From contig DASRFK010000106.1 in assembly GCA_035651635.1 (NCBI GenBank), forward strand, positions 1-64,000: DNA of 64,000 nucleotides, read 5' to 3'. Below, one piece after another: positions 28,060 through 36,435 of the stretch. The first letter of the stretch is position 1. Every line of letters starts with the position of its first letter. The notes beneath the pieces were generated by a model. That model had not been told where the DNA came from. It ran no database searches and saw only the letters and a list, made by a program, of their open reading frames with translations. A program made the position numbers and the translations under genes. Source of the stretch: JANXQE01 sp035651635. GTDB taxonomy: Bacteria; Verrucomicrobiota; Verrucomicrobiia; Limisphaerales; UBA8199.

Positions 28060-29118
28060 TCAGTCCAGCAGGTCATCCAAGCCCTGCGCCCGGGCCTGAA
28101 TCTCTTTGACGATCGGTGCCGCGCGGAGGATGGCATTTTCCTCGGTTTGACCCGGAAAGGACTTCAGCACCACACGGACAGCCGCCATGGCGTCTCCATT
28201 TCGATCGCGCAGCGGCATAATTACTGAAATGACATCGTTTTCTTTGCCGAAATAGGTTTCCCCGCGCCCAATGACTTCCTGTTCGGTTTTAGCGCCGGCC
28301 TGGCCCAATTCAGACTCGTCGCCGCTGGCGATCAGGCGAGTCTGGCCGGGCTTCTTCCCCGGCACATATATTTTCACCGTTACCAGGCGTGGGTATTTGT
28401 GCAGCACATCGCGCACGATCTTTTGTGCGGAGCCTTCGAACGGCACAAAGGTAACTTTCGTATCGCAGAAATAAGTGACGGAATCGGACTTGGTCCAGAA
28501 TGCAATTTTGCCGCTGGTTAAGGCGTTCGCCTTGTCCGTGACCGAGATGAGTTGCTTGCCGTCCAGCAGGCAGCGAATCTGGTTGCCAGTGCATTCCACA
28601 CCCAATTCGTGCCACACCCCGGCGGGGATCGTCACCTCCGGCCCAACCGGTGGTCCGCGCTGCCCATCGAGCACTTTGTAGAAGCGGAACGTGTTTCCCA
28701 GAGAACTGGCGCGAACCACGTAATAGTTTGATTCGTTTTGGACGTGAAAAGCGATTCCCGCCATCTGCTCGATCACACCGCGCACGGTCTTAAAGCGGGT
28801 GGTGAAGGTGAAGTCACCAAACTTCTCATCCTCATAAATCAGCAGCGGAAAATGCTCATCCGTCGGGTCCTGGGCAAGCTGGGCCAGGACGGGGTGCTTG
28901 GTAACCGGCGGTGGCGCCTGTGAACTGAGGGGGGCTAGCAGGGGTGGAACGTCTTCGAGGATAATCTTCCATTCCCCGGGTTTGCCTTTTCCGGTGACGG
29001 CGCTGCGGAACCCTGGCGGAGTTTGACCTTCGTGGAACTCGCCGAAGTCAAATTTGCGCTCCGCCGCGATTGCCGGCAGCGCCAGCAACAGCCAGGTCCA
29101 TACGAAATACTTGTGCAT
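28060..29118 (-). CDS. Secreted ConA-like (DUF1080-type) domain protein
   Basis: The 352-residue protein has a signal peptide (FVWTWLLLALPAIAAERK). Residues about 85-225 follow the jelly-roll of the 3-keto-disaccharide hydrolase/LamG-like superfamily (FGDFTFTTRFKTVRGVIEQMAGIAFHV, YYVVRASSLGNTFRFYKV, WHELGVECTGNQIRCLLDG). The last 120 residues resemble a small sensor-like alpha/beta domain (YFGKENDVISVIMPLRDRNGDAMAAVRVVLKSF). It may bind or process a carbohydrate in the periplasm. Catalysis is unproven. An inverted repeat AGCCCGGTT/AACCCGGGCT flanks its 3' end and may form part of a convergent terminator. Confidence 0.75.
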   Translation of the reverse strand: MHKYFVWTWLLLALPAIAAERKFDFGEFHEGQTPPGFRSAVTGKGKPGEWKIILEDVPPLLAPLSSQAPPPVTKHPVLAQLAQDPTDEHFPLLIYEDEKFGDFTFTTRFKTVRGVIEQMAGIAFHVQNESNYYVVRASSLGNTFRFYKVLDGQRGPPVGPEVTIPAGVWHELGVECTGNQIRCLLDGKQLISVTDKANALTSGKIAFWTKSDSVTYFCDTKVTFVPFEGSAQKIVRDVLHKYPRLVTVKIYVPGKKPGQTRLIASGDESELGQAGAKTEQEVIGRGETYFGKENDVISVIMPLRDRNGDAMAAVRVVLKSFPGQTEENAILRAAPIVKEIQARAQGLDDLLD

Positions 29119-29430
29119 TGGCGCAGCAGACTAGCAGAAAGAGGCGTCGCCACAAGCGCCGCCGAAAGCTGTTTCAGGAAGCCCGATTCACTCGATTGAA
29201 TTTGCAGACGCATTTTTGGCAACCAAATACGATGTCCGTCGCGGCCCAACTCTAAAGCCTTGCGACCTCAGTTCGGGACAACGCGCGATGATCTTTAAGT
29301 CGCTGTCACTTCGGCACTCGTTTTTGGAACCCCGCGGCGACCCGCATCGCCCGCAAAGCTCCTTTCACGCTGTAAGATGGCTCGCCTTGGAGGCTGAATG
29401 ATGCTAGGGTTAGGCCGATCCAGCGATTAG
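29119..29430. other. Non-coding gap between divergent genes
   Basis: The 312 bases lie between the start of the ConA-like protein gene and repeat copy R3. I see no supportable gene, RNA or clear promoter. Confidence 0.5.
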
Positions 29431-29553
29431 ATCGTGTTTTAAAACCTCGGCTTGGGCGTGGGCACCTGGGTTTGGAGTCCCGCCTTCAGGCGGTTTTGGC
29501 GCCGGGCCGCCTAAAGGCGGGACTCCAAATCGAATTTTGAAACACGCTCTTAG
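29431..29553. repeat. Dispersed palindromic repeat, copy R3 (near complete)
   Basis: This copy shows the full architecture: left terminus ATCGTGTTTTAAAACC, spacer CTTGGGCGTGGGC, then the long inverted repeat TTTGGAGTCCCGCCTTCAGG ... CCTAAAGGCGGGACTCCAAA around a GGCGCC centre, and the right terminus TTTTGAAACACGCTCTTAGA. The ends are roughly inverted copies of each other (AGA/C-CGTGTTTT and AAACACGCTCT). Confidence 0.85.
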
Positions 29554-29611
29554 AGAAACCGAGACCGAGCATCAGAACATCGGCCGCCATTGTTTGGAAA
29601 GCGGTGTCTTC

Positions 29612-30436
29612 ATGATCGAAACGCGAAATCCACCTGCTCGCGGACCTCATGGATCCTTAGTGCGCGATGCGTTCACCTTGATAGAGCTTTTGGTGGTCAT
29701 TGCTATCATCGCCATTCTGGCTGCTCTGCTACTGCCTTCTCTCAGCCGGGCAAAAGCGACCGCCAAGAGGGTTTCTTGCATCAACAACCAGAAGCAACTC
29801 GCCGAAGTCTGGACCATGTACGCCGGGGACAACCATGATTTGCTCGCCTCGGTGGGTCAGAATGATCCTCCCAGCACCAGGCACAGGCTTTGGATCCAGG
29901 GCGCCTTCGTTTATCCGGAAGCCAACACCAACTCGGCGTACCTCCTGGATCCCAAATACGCTCTCTTTGCGGAATACCTTCACTCCTTTCAAGTCTATGT
30001 CTGCCCGGCCGATCCAGGCACCATTGAATTTGCCGGCAAACCGTTCCCGCGGCTGCGCAGCTACTCTATGAATGCCTATCTCGGCTGGATAGGACATTGG
30101 GACAACCGGTTGGAGGTGAATTACACGGTGTTCGAAAAGCAATCGCAAATAACCCGAAATGCCGGAGTTTTTATCTTTACGGATGTCCACCCGAAAAGCA
30201 TTTGCTGGCCTTATTTTGGCGTTCAAATGCGAGACGACGTATTCCTCCTTTTCCCAAGCAGTTCTCACAATGCGGGCGCAGTGATGTCATTTGCCGATGC
30301 CCATGTCGAACGACATGGCTGGCGCGACCCGCGAACCATCGCGGCGCTTTCCTCGAACTACCATGCGCACAACGATCCCTCTCCGGGAAACAAGGACCTC
30401 GTCTGGCTGCGCCAGTGTACAACCGTCCCCAAATAA
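29612..30436 (+). CDS. Type II secretion/type IV pilin-like pseudopilin
   Basis: ATG 29612 opens a 274-residue protein with a prepilin leader and the hydrophobic N-terminal helix DAFTLIELLVVIAIIAILAA, to be cleaved before Phe and methylated by a prepilin peptidase. The C-terminal domain is large, with an FADAHVERHGW segment that corresponds to the H-x9-DG box of the planctomycete-verrucomicrobial pseudopilins. Such proteins are present in many paralogs in these phyla, and individual roles are unknown. The gene follows repeat R3 and converges with ilvB. Confidence 0.88.
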   Translation: MIETRNPPARGPHGSLVRDAFTLIELLVVIAIIAILAALLLPSLSRAKATAKRVSCINNQKQLAEVWTMYAGDNHDLLASVGQNDPPSTRHRLWIQGAFVYPEANTNSAYLLDPKYALFAEYLHSFQVYVCPADPGTIEFAGKPFPRLRSYSMNAYLGWIGHWDNRLEVNYTVFEKQSQITRNAGVFIFTDVHPKSICWPYFGVQMRDDVFLLFPSSSHNAGAVMSFADAHVERHGWRDPRTIAALSSNYHAHNDPSPGNKDLVWLRQCTTVPK

Positions 30437-30456
30437 ACTTCGCTGTGCACCCGCCT

Positions 30457-30584
30457 TAAGAGCGTGTGTTAACAATACCGACTTGGGCGTGGGCGTTTGA
30501 GGTTCGGAGTCCCGCCTTTAGACGGCCGGGCGCCAAAACCGCCTGAAGCCGGGATTCCAAACCGAATTCTAAAACAGGTTCTAA
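30457..30584. repeat. Dispersed palindromic repeat, copy R4 (diverged)
   Basis: The left terminus TTAAGAGCGTGTGTTAACA (30457-30475), spacer CTTGGGCGTGGGC, inverted repeat GGAGTCCCGCCTTTAGACGG ... CCGCCTGAAGCCGGGATTCC, and right end AAAACAGGTTCTAA (30571-30584) make a complete but diverged copy. The right terminus overlaps the ilvB stop codon (CTA at 30581-30583, TAG on the minus strand). Confidence 0.8.
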
Positions 30585-32446
30585 GGGTGCCAAATCATGT
30601 CCGCAACCGTGTGCCCGGCTGGAATAAAAGGCAACACATGCTCCGTGTACGGGACAATCACATCGAGCACGTAAGGTTCGTCGGCGTCGAGCATCCGTTG
30701 CAGCGCGCCGCGCAGATCTTTCTGGTACATGACCCGTTCGCACTTCACATTGAAGCTATGGCATACCGCCACGTAATCAGGATAAATGTTTTGGCGATTG
30801 TCCGGGTCACCCAGGTACGTATGGCCGCGATTGCCTTTGTAAAAACGATCCTCCCACTGCACGACCATTCCCAGGTGCTGGTTATTCAGGATAATCGCTT
30901 TGGCGGCGATTTTTTCAATATGTGCCGTGGCCAATTCCTGGACATTCATTAAAAACGAGCCATCTCCATCGATGTCGACCACCTGCCGATCCGGGCAGGC
31001 CACCTTGGCTCCTAAAGCGGCCGGGTAGCCGTAGCCCATGGCGCCCAGGCCGGCGCTGGTGAGAAATTGGCGCGGATATTTGAATTTGTAGAACTGCCCG
31101 GACCACATCTGGTGCTGGCCCACGCCCGTCGTGATAATGGCCTCTCCTTTGCTCAGTTCATAGAGCATCTCGATCGCCATTTGCGGCAAAATCACTTCCC
31201 GCTCGCGGCCTTGCAGATGATCGCGCATATGTTGCGACTCAATCACCTCCTCGGTCACCGTGTAGCCAAAGGGCGCCTTGAGTTTCCACGCGGCGATTTG
31301 CTCATGCCACGCGCTGAAGTCCTTTTGAATGGGCCGATCCTTGACCATTTCCCCCAGACGCCCAAGGGCGTATTTTACGTCGCTGACGACCGGCAGGTTG
31401 GCTGGTTTGTTTTTATTAATTTCGGACGGATCGATATCGAGGTGAACGATCGTTCCGTGTTCGCAGAACTTGTCCACCTTGCCGGTCACGCGGTCATCGA
31501 ACCGCACGCCGAAGGCCAGGAGCAAATCGGCACCGGGAGCGATCTGGCGCATCGGATCGTTGCGGCTTTTGCGATGTTCGTATTCACCATTGACTGCCCA
31601 ATTGGCGTAAGCCGCTCCATGCATCCCCAGCCAGCGCAATGATAACGCATCCGTCTCGGGAAAGGCGCCGCAACCCATGATCGTTGTGGTCACAGGAATT
31701 CCCGCGGCTTTGGCGAAGCGCCGCAATTCGTCGCTGGCGTTGGCGGTGATAATGCCCCCTCCAACATACAGCACCGGCCGCTCCGACTTCTCAATCAGCC
31801 CGATGATTTCATTGAGCTCAAGATCGCTGGCCTGGCGGTTTGGATTGTAGCCGCGCACAGTGAGCTCCTTGGGGAACACCGGTTGCGTACGAGCTTGCTG
31901 AATGTTCTTGGGCACGTCAATCAACACCGGGCCTGGTCGCCCGGTCTGGGCAATGTAAAAGGCTTCTTTCACGATCCGAGGAATCTCGTTGATGTCGGTG
32001 ATCAGATAGCTGTGCTTCACCACCGGCAAAGTCATCCCATAGATATCCGTTTCCTGGAACGCGCCCTTGCCGATCATCGCCTGAGGCACTTGGCCCGTGA
32101 TGGCCACCAAGGGGACCGAATCCATGTAAGCATCGGCAATCCCGGTCACCAGGTTCGTCGCGCCCGGGCCGCTGGTAGCCATGCAAACCCCCGCCCGCCC
32201 CGTCGCGCGCCCGTACCCATCCGCCGCAAAGGCCCCCCCCTGCTCGTGCCGGGGTAAAACCGTGCGGATCTTCGAACGCGTGAGTGCCTGGTGAATCTCC
32301 ATGCTCGCGCCTCCGGGGTAGGCAAAAATCGTATCCACCCCTTCGCGTTCGAGGCAGGCGACGAGGATTTCGCTTCCGGTCATGCTGGGGCCAATTTCGG
32401 ACCGTTTAGGAGCGGTTTTTTTGATCGTTGCGGTTGCTTTGTTCAT
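30581..32446 (-). CDS. ilvB: Acetolactate synthase, large (catalytic) subunit
   Basis: The 621-residue protein catalyses the first common step of branched-chain amino acid synthesis, using thiamine diphosphate, Mg2+ and FAD. All three domains are present: the N-terminal ThDP domain with catalytic Glu in RHEQGGAFAADGYGRATG and SGPGATNLVTGIADAYMDS, the central FAD-binding domain, and the C-terminal ThDP motif DGDGSFLMNVQEL with NNQHLGMVVQWEDRFY. The first 20 residues are a lysine-rich extension. No regulatory subunit (ilvN) or ilvC gene follows; a repeat and a convergent gene do. Expression is probably controlled by the attenuator immediately upstream. Confidence 0.96.
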   Translation of the reverse strand: MNKATATIKKTAPKRSEIGPSMTGSEILVACLEREGVDTIFAYPGGASMEIHQALTRSKIRTVLPRHEQGGAFAADGYGRATGRAGVCMATSGPGATNLVTGIADAYMDSVPLVAITGQVPQAMIGKGAFQETDIYGMTLPVVKHSYLITDINEIPRIVKEAFYIAQTGRPGPVLIDVPKNIQQARTQPVFPKELTVRGYNPNRQASDLELNEIIGLIEKSERPVLYVGGGIITANASDELRRFAKAAGIPVTTTIMGCGAFPETDALSLRWLGMHGAAYANWAVNGEYEHRKSRNDPMRQIAPGADLLLAFGVRFDDRVTGKVDKFCEHGTIVHLDIDPSEINKNKPANLPVVSDVKYALGRLGEMVKDRPIQKDFSAWHEQIAAWKLKAPFGYTVTEEVIESQHMRDHLQGREREVILPQMAIEMLYELSKGEAIITTGVGQHQMWSGQFYKFKYPRQFLTSAGLGAMGYGYPAALGAKVACPDRQVVDIDGDGSFLMNVQELATAHIEKIAAKAIILNNQHLGMVVQWEDRFYKGNRGHTYLGDPDNRQNIYPDYVAVCHSFNVKCERVMYQKDLRGALQRMLDADEPYVLDVIVPYTEHVLPFIPAGHTVADMIWHP

Positions 32447-32482
32447 AGCTGTTGTTGCGTTTCGGCGCCGGCTGCCGCGGGT

Positions 32483-32515
32483 AATAAAAAACCCACGACT
32501 GTTGCCAGCCGTGGG
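32483..32515 (-). terminator. Rho-independent terminator in the ilvB leader (attenuator)
   Basis: On the minus strand CCCACGGCTG-GCAA-CAGTCGTGGG forms a 10-bp stem (one G-T pair) with a GNRA tetraloop, directly followed by six T residues and ATTA. It lies between the leader peptide and ilvB, about 37 bases before the ilvB start, so it would stop transcription before the structural gene. The 5' arm of the stem can alternatively pair with GCCGTTGG in leader codons 18-20. Confidence 0.88.
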
Positions 32516-32533
32516 TGTTTGTCGAAATTCGGG

Positions 32534-32608
32534 TTATTCTCGACAAGCGCCAACGGCCCGGTCGCTTACGACGACCAGCAGCAGCACGACTTGTCGAATG
32601 TTCAACAT
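32534..32608 (-). CDS. ilvB leader peptide (attenuation peptide)
   Basis: A 24-codon frame starts with ATG at 32606-32608 and ends with TAA at 32534-32536. Its residues 7-14 read VVLLLVVV, preceded by an Ile and followed by further Val and Ala codons, so 8 of 24 codons in one block are for the end products of the pathway. RNA around it can form two exclusive states. Codons 4-7 (TTCGACAAG) pair with codons 21-23 (CTTGTCGAG). Alternatively codons 21-24 pair with a second TTTCGACAA copy just after the stop, extended by GCCGTTGG pairing with the terminator arm CCCACGGC. Stalling at Leu/Val codons would favour the second state and read-through. No Shine-Dalgarno precedes the ATG. Confidence 0.85.
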   Translation of the reverse strand: MLNIRQVVLLLVVVSDRAVGACRE

Positions 32609-32616
32609 CGGCGCGA

Positions 32617-32645
32617 AATCTAATAAACCGAAGGCTGCCCGTCAA
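32617..32645 (-). promoter_or_regulatory. Predicted promoter of the ilvB leader transcript
   Basis: TTGACG (minus strand, 32645-32640) and TAGATT (32622-32617) are separated by 17 bp. The predicted start point near 32610 lies only about two bases before the leader-peptide ATG, so the leader may be translated from a leaderless 5' end. That would explain the missing Shine-Dalgarno site. The -10 match is 4 of 6, so a promoter further upstream cannot be excluded. Confidence 0.45.
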
Positions 32646-32898
32646 GCCTTCAAATGAGCTCGCGGGGCGCTCCTGTACAAAAGGCGGCCCACGCGTTGGC
32701 GTGGACCTAAGGCCGACTCTCTGTAGCAGTGTCTCAGTAAGTCGTGCGCGGAAAAACAACCACAAATGTCTTCCGCTACCCTATAACAACATAATTCACC
32801 GGCATGATTTTGCACTGGGGTATTAGCCGGTACCATGAAGCTTGTTTGACGTAACAACTCTTGTGCCGGTTGGCCGCTTCCGCTTATCTAGTGGTTGA

Positions 32899-34461
32899 AT
32901 GCCAAGTGATCTCGTCAAACTGCAACGCACCCCGCGCGAGTTCGCTCGCTGGCAGAAAGCTCAGCAACACGTGGTCAGCGAGCGCTATGCCACCGCGCTG
33001 GGCATCTATCGCGAGTTGGTGCGGCGCTTTCCGGGCGTCGCCCAGTTATGGTTTGAGCTCGGTCTGGCGGCGCTGGGAGACTTGGAGTTCAAACTGGCGG
33101 AAGATGCTTTTTTAAGCGCCCGACAACTGGTGGCTGGCGATTCACAGTTCCAGGTCTTGCTTGGCCAGCAGTTCCACCGCCTTCGACGTCCGGCGCTGGC
33201 CCGCGATTCCTTTGAAGGGGCGGTCAAAGCCGATCCGGGTTCAGTTTATGCCCGCTTAAGCCTGGCGGCATGGTATGAGCGGGAGCGGCGCCTGGAAGAC
33301 GCGTCCCAATCAATCGAGAAGTGCCTGCTAAGTCATCCGCATAACCCCCAAGCGCTCTGTCTCAAGGCCTTGCTCCTTCATCGCCTTAAGCGGGACTCCG
33401 AAGCCGAAGTGATCCTGCGCGACCTGCTCAAACGCGACGCTCCGGATCCAAATGTGCGGATCTCCAGCCGGCACCTGCTGGGCGTGGTGCTCGATGAACT
33501 TGGACAATACGAAGAAGCCCTGCGCTGGTTGCTCGAATCCAAAGCGCTTCTCCGCGCGTCCGCGAATGTGGCTAAAATGGAACAGGACTACGAGCGCGCG
33601 GATCGGTACCGGAGGGGACTCCTGGCCGCCCTTACTCCCGAGGTCGTACGGCGGTGGCGCGAACAAACGCCCGTCCCCACGACTCCTCCAGCGCTCGTGC
33701 TGCTCGGCGGCCACCCACGCAGCGGTACGACTCTGCTCGAACAAATCCTTGGCGCTCACCCGGACATTCTGGCCTTGGATGAGTCGGAAGCCTTTGTTCA
33801 AGAGATTTGGCATCGGCTGGCGCCAATGCAGGCGGTCCGGCCCCTTGGCTTGAACGAACTGCACAACCTCGAACCGCTCCAGCGCGAGCGCATGCGAGAG
33901 CGTTACTTCAAGAGTCTCCTTCGAGAAGTGAACGGACAAACTGACGCGCGGGTTTTACTCGACAAGAACCCTTCACCGACCGCCGCCCTGCACCTATGGC
34001 TGAGGGTTTTGCCTGAAACGCGCATCATCGTTGCTTTGCGGGATCCGCGCGATGTGATTATCAGCTGTTTCTTTCAAAACCTGATGTTGACCCCGACCAA
34101 CGCAAATTTTTTGAGCCTCGAGCGGACGGTCCGCCATTATGCTGATCTGATGGATGTGTGGCTGCGGATGCGTGAACTGGGCGGGTTTGAATGGCTGGAA
34201 TCACGTTATGAAGATCTGGTCCGGAACACAGAAATCGAAGCGCGCCGCGTCACGGAATTCTGCGGGCTGGCCTGGCATTCGGACCAGGCGCGGCACGAAC
34301 AAGCCGCTCGAAAAAAAGTGCTCTTCGCCCCCACCTTCAGCGACGCCGCACAGCCGGTGCACACGCGCGCGGTAGGGCGCTGGCGGCATTACGAGCAAGC
34401 CTTGGAACCGCTCCAGTCGCGGTTGGCGCATTACCGCAAAGCCTTTGGCTATTCCAGCTGA
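32899..34461 (+). CDS. TPR-repeat sulfotransferase (paralog A)
   Basis: The 520-residue protein has four or more tetratricopeptide-like helical repeats over residues 20-245 and a PAPS-dependent sulfotransferase domain from about 264. The 5'-phosphosulfate loop is GHPRSGTTL (271-279), with LDKNPSPT near 355 and the 3'-phosphate site ALRDPRDVIIS (379-389). It would transfer sulfate from PAPS to a polysaccharide, peptide or lipid. The TPRs may bind the acceptor. No signal peptide is seen. A second gene of the same architecture lies at 58862-60367. The gene is divergent from ilvB. Confidence 0.92.
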   Translation: MPSDLVKLQRTPREFARWQKAQQHVVSERYATALGIYRELVRRFPGVAQLWFELGLAALGDLEFKLAEDAFLSARQLVAGDSQFQVLLGQQFHRLRRPALARDSFEGAVKADPGSVYARLSLAAWYERERRLEDASQSIEKCLLSHPHNPQALCLKALLLHRLKRDSEAEVILRDLLKRDAPDPNVRISSRHLLGVVLDELGQYEEALRWLLESKALLRASANVAKMEQDYERADRYRRGLLAALTPEVVRRWREQTPVPTTPPALVLLGGHPRSGTTLLEQILGAHPDILALDESEAFVQEIWHRLAPMQAVRPLGLNELHNLEPLQRERMRERYFKSLLREVNGQTDARVLLDKNPSPTAALHLWLRVLPETRIIVALRDPRDVIISCFFQNLMLTPTNANFLSLERTVRHYADLMDVWLRMRELGGFEWLESRYEDLVRNTEIEARRVTEFCGLAWHSDQARHEQAARKKVLFAPTFSDAAQPVHTRAVGRWRHYEQALEPLQSRLAHYRKAFGYSS

Positions 34462-34499
34462 GGCCGTGGACTCAGCCGCTTGTGTGGCAGGAAGCCGGG

Positions 34500-35453
34500 T
34501 CAGCCGTCGAATTGGATGGTTTCAAAGAAACCTTCAGCGGTCCAATTCCGGAACCAGAGCTTCAGAGTTTCGGGCAAAGTTCCGAGATCCACTTCGGGCA
34601 ATGAAAGGACCGCGTCCAGGGCTTCACCAACTGATCGGCCGGACTTAAAAGCTTTGAGCAGCTCGAACTCCGGCCGGGATAAATTGTAACGGCGAACGAT
34701 GAAGTTGCGGCGAGTTAATGCCACAAAAGACGGCGCGGCCGCGGGAAGGGCAATCGCGTCGTCCGCGCTGGCGCGCCGCAGAGCGGTGTAGTAATCGTTG
34801 ACCGGGAATTGTGTTGCCACCAGACGCAAGCAAACCACCGGTTTGAGCCGCGCTTCAGCCCAGCGCGCAGGGGGAATGCTCAGGACCTGGTCAGCCGCGA
34901 GCAACGCTTTGCCTTCGACGCCTTCGCCATCGAATACTTCGTAAATGGCCCATTCGAGCCGCGCCAGGTCGATGAGGAATCCCGGCCAATCCTGACTTAA
35001 CGATGCCTCATCAGGCGGGGCCTGCGTCTCCACGGATTCGCTGGCAGAATCGGGAAGAGCCGGCCGCGTTTGTTCCAAGTACCCCTCAAAATGTCGCCCA
35101 AGCTCGTTAAGTGTATAGCTCCGCGACGGGTATTCCTGGAGGTAACCGAACGCAAGACTGTTAAAGCCATCCTCGCCCAGCGCGCGTTTGAGCATCGGGA
35201 AGACTTCGCCCAGGCATTCCAGCAGCCGCGTATGGTAGGCATTGGCGTAGATGGCGAGCCGTTCGGCCGCTGTGAGCGCGCGTGACCTTGTGATTACGGA
35301 ATCCAGCTCGCCGGTTTTGAACCCGAGCAACTTTTGAGCTTCGTCCGCGGCCGCTCCCGCTTCGACGCCGTCGCCGTGGGTGATTACCGCCTGGAACCAG
35401 CGCTGGAGTGGGCCCAACTCCGGCGCGTCGTGTTTAGAATCGGGCGTGCTCAC
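34500..35453 (-). CDS. DUF2063/HvfC-type partner protein of a MNIO RiPP locus
   Basis: The 317-residue protein has the DUF2063 N-terminal domain found beside DUF692 enzymes: AIYANAYHTRLLECLGEVFPMLKRALGEDGFNSLAFGYLQEYPSRSYTLNELG. A winged-helix-like C-terminal part follows (LSRPEFELLKAFKSGRSVGEALDAV). In bufferin and Hvf loci this partner delivers the precursor peptide to the MNIO enzyme. Its GTG start overlaps the stop of the DUF692 gene (GTGA at 35450-35453), so translation is coupled. Older annotations call the domain DNA-binding; the context argues for peptide recognition. Confidence 0.88.
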   Translation of the reverse strand: MSTPDSKHDAPELGPLQRWFQAVITHGDGVEAGAAADEAQKLLGFKTGELDSVITRSRALTAAERLAIYANAYHTRLLECLGEVFPMLKRALGEDGFNSLAFGYLQEYPSRSYTLNELGRHFEGYLEQTRPALPDSASESVETQAPPDEASLSQDWPGFLIDLARLEWAIYEVFDGEGVEGKALLAADQVLSIPPARWAEARLKPVVCLRLVATQFPVNDYYTALRRASADDAIALPAAAPSFVALTRRNFIVRRYNLSRPEFELLKAFKSGRSVGEALDAVLSLPEVDLGTLPETLKLWFRNWTAEGFFETIQFDG

Positions 35454-36415
35454 TCGACCGCGGCGGCCAGATGGTGCAACGGATGAGGCACACCGGAGAG
35501 CCTGTCGCGGCTCGTGGCCGGGGATTCCCGGCCCTGACTGATGGACTCAGGAACTGTTCCGGAGCCGCCCATGGCCACATCGGCAAGCTCCTGGCCAATG
35601 TGCCGCCGGGCTTTCAGCACTTCGGCATGCAATACCGGGAATGGCGGGATTTTGGCATCCCACTCCAGCAAGGTCGAAACTCCGCCCGTCAACTCGTGCG
35701 CCAGCCGGTAGAGTTTCCACACCGGGTCAATGACTTCCCCATCGTGAGTGTCAATCAGGTGGGTTTGTAAGTTCGTATGGCCCGCCAAATGAAATTGCAC
35801 CACCCGCTCGTGGGGCACCGAGCGGATGAATTCCTCGGGATCGAAATCATGATTTACGCTCGACACATACACGTTATTGACATCCAGCAGTAAACCGCAG
35901 TCCGCTTCTTGAGCCATACGCGCGAGAAATTCCCATTCACTCAGAGTCGATCCTGTGAACCCGACGTAGGTGCTGGGATTTTCCAGGACGAAGGGTCGCT
36001 CCAGGTAATCCTGCAGGACCCGGATCCGCTCCACCACGTGTTTGAGCGAGGCCTCGGTCAACGGCATCGGCAACAGGTCGTGCGTATTTCGGCCCGCCAC
36101 ACCTGTCCAACAGACATGGTCGGAGATCCAGCGCGGCTGGATCTCGCAGGCCAGTCCTTTGAGCTTTTTGAGATACTCGAAATCGAGTGGGTCGGTGCTG
36201 CCGATCGAGAGCGACACCCCATGCATTACCACCGGGTAACGCTCGGCAATCTGGGTCAGGACATGGCGCGGCCGCCCGCGCGAGTCCATGAAGTTTTCGG
36301 AGATAATCTCGAACCAGTCCACCGGCGGCTGATGCTCCAAAATATAGTCGAAGTGGACCGTTCGAAGGCCCACTCCGAGTCCAAGATGAGGGTAGCCCAG
36401 GCGCGGGTCAGACAT
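35450..36415 (-). CDS. DUF692 multinuclear non-heme iron oxidative enzyme (MNIO, BufB/HvfB/MbnB-like)
   Basis: ATG 36413-36415 is chosen because the conserved DUF692 start GLGVGLRTVHFDYIL follows at once; the frame stays open upstream only because it overlaps the Cys-rich gene. The 321-residue TIM barrel has the expected metal ligands: VMHGVSLSIGS (His), WISDHVCWTG (Asp-His), VLENPSTYVGF (Glu), LLLDVNNVYVSSVNHDF (Asp, Asn), VQFHLAGH (His), IDTHDGEVID (Asp, His) and LEWDAKIP (Glu, Asp). MNIO enzymes oxidise cysteines of precursor peptides to oxazolone/thioamide, thiooxazole or related metal-binding groups. The precursor here is most likely the nine-Cys protein encoded 20 bp upstream. Confidence 0.93.
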   Translation of the reverse strand: MSDPRLGYPHLGLGVGLRTVHFDYILEHQPPVDWFEIISENFMDSRGRPRHVLTQIAERYPVVMHGVSLSIGSTDPLDFEYLKKLKGLACEIQPRWISDHVCWTGVAGRNTHDLLPMPLTEASLKHVVERIRVLQDYLERPFVLENPSTYVGFTGSTLSEWEFLARMAQEADCGLLLDVNNVYVSSVNHDFDPEEFIRSVPHERVVQFHLAGHTNLQTHLIDTHDGEVIDPVWKLYRLAHELTGGVSTLLEWDAKIPPFPVLHAEVLKARRHIGQELADVAMGGSGTVPESISQGRESPATSRDRLSGVPHPLHHLAAAVE

Positions 36416-36435
36416 GCTGACGTCTCGGGCCGATC

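Noticed and set aside
28060..29118. ConA-like protein considered as a true 3-keto-disaccharide hydrolase
   Set aside because: Only the jelly-roll fold pattern is visible; catalytic residues cannot be assigned, so the enzymatic name is not used.
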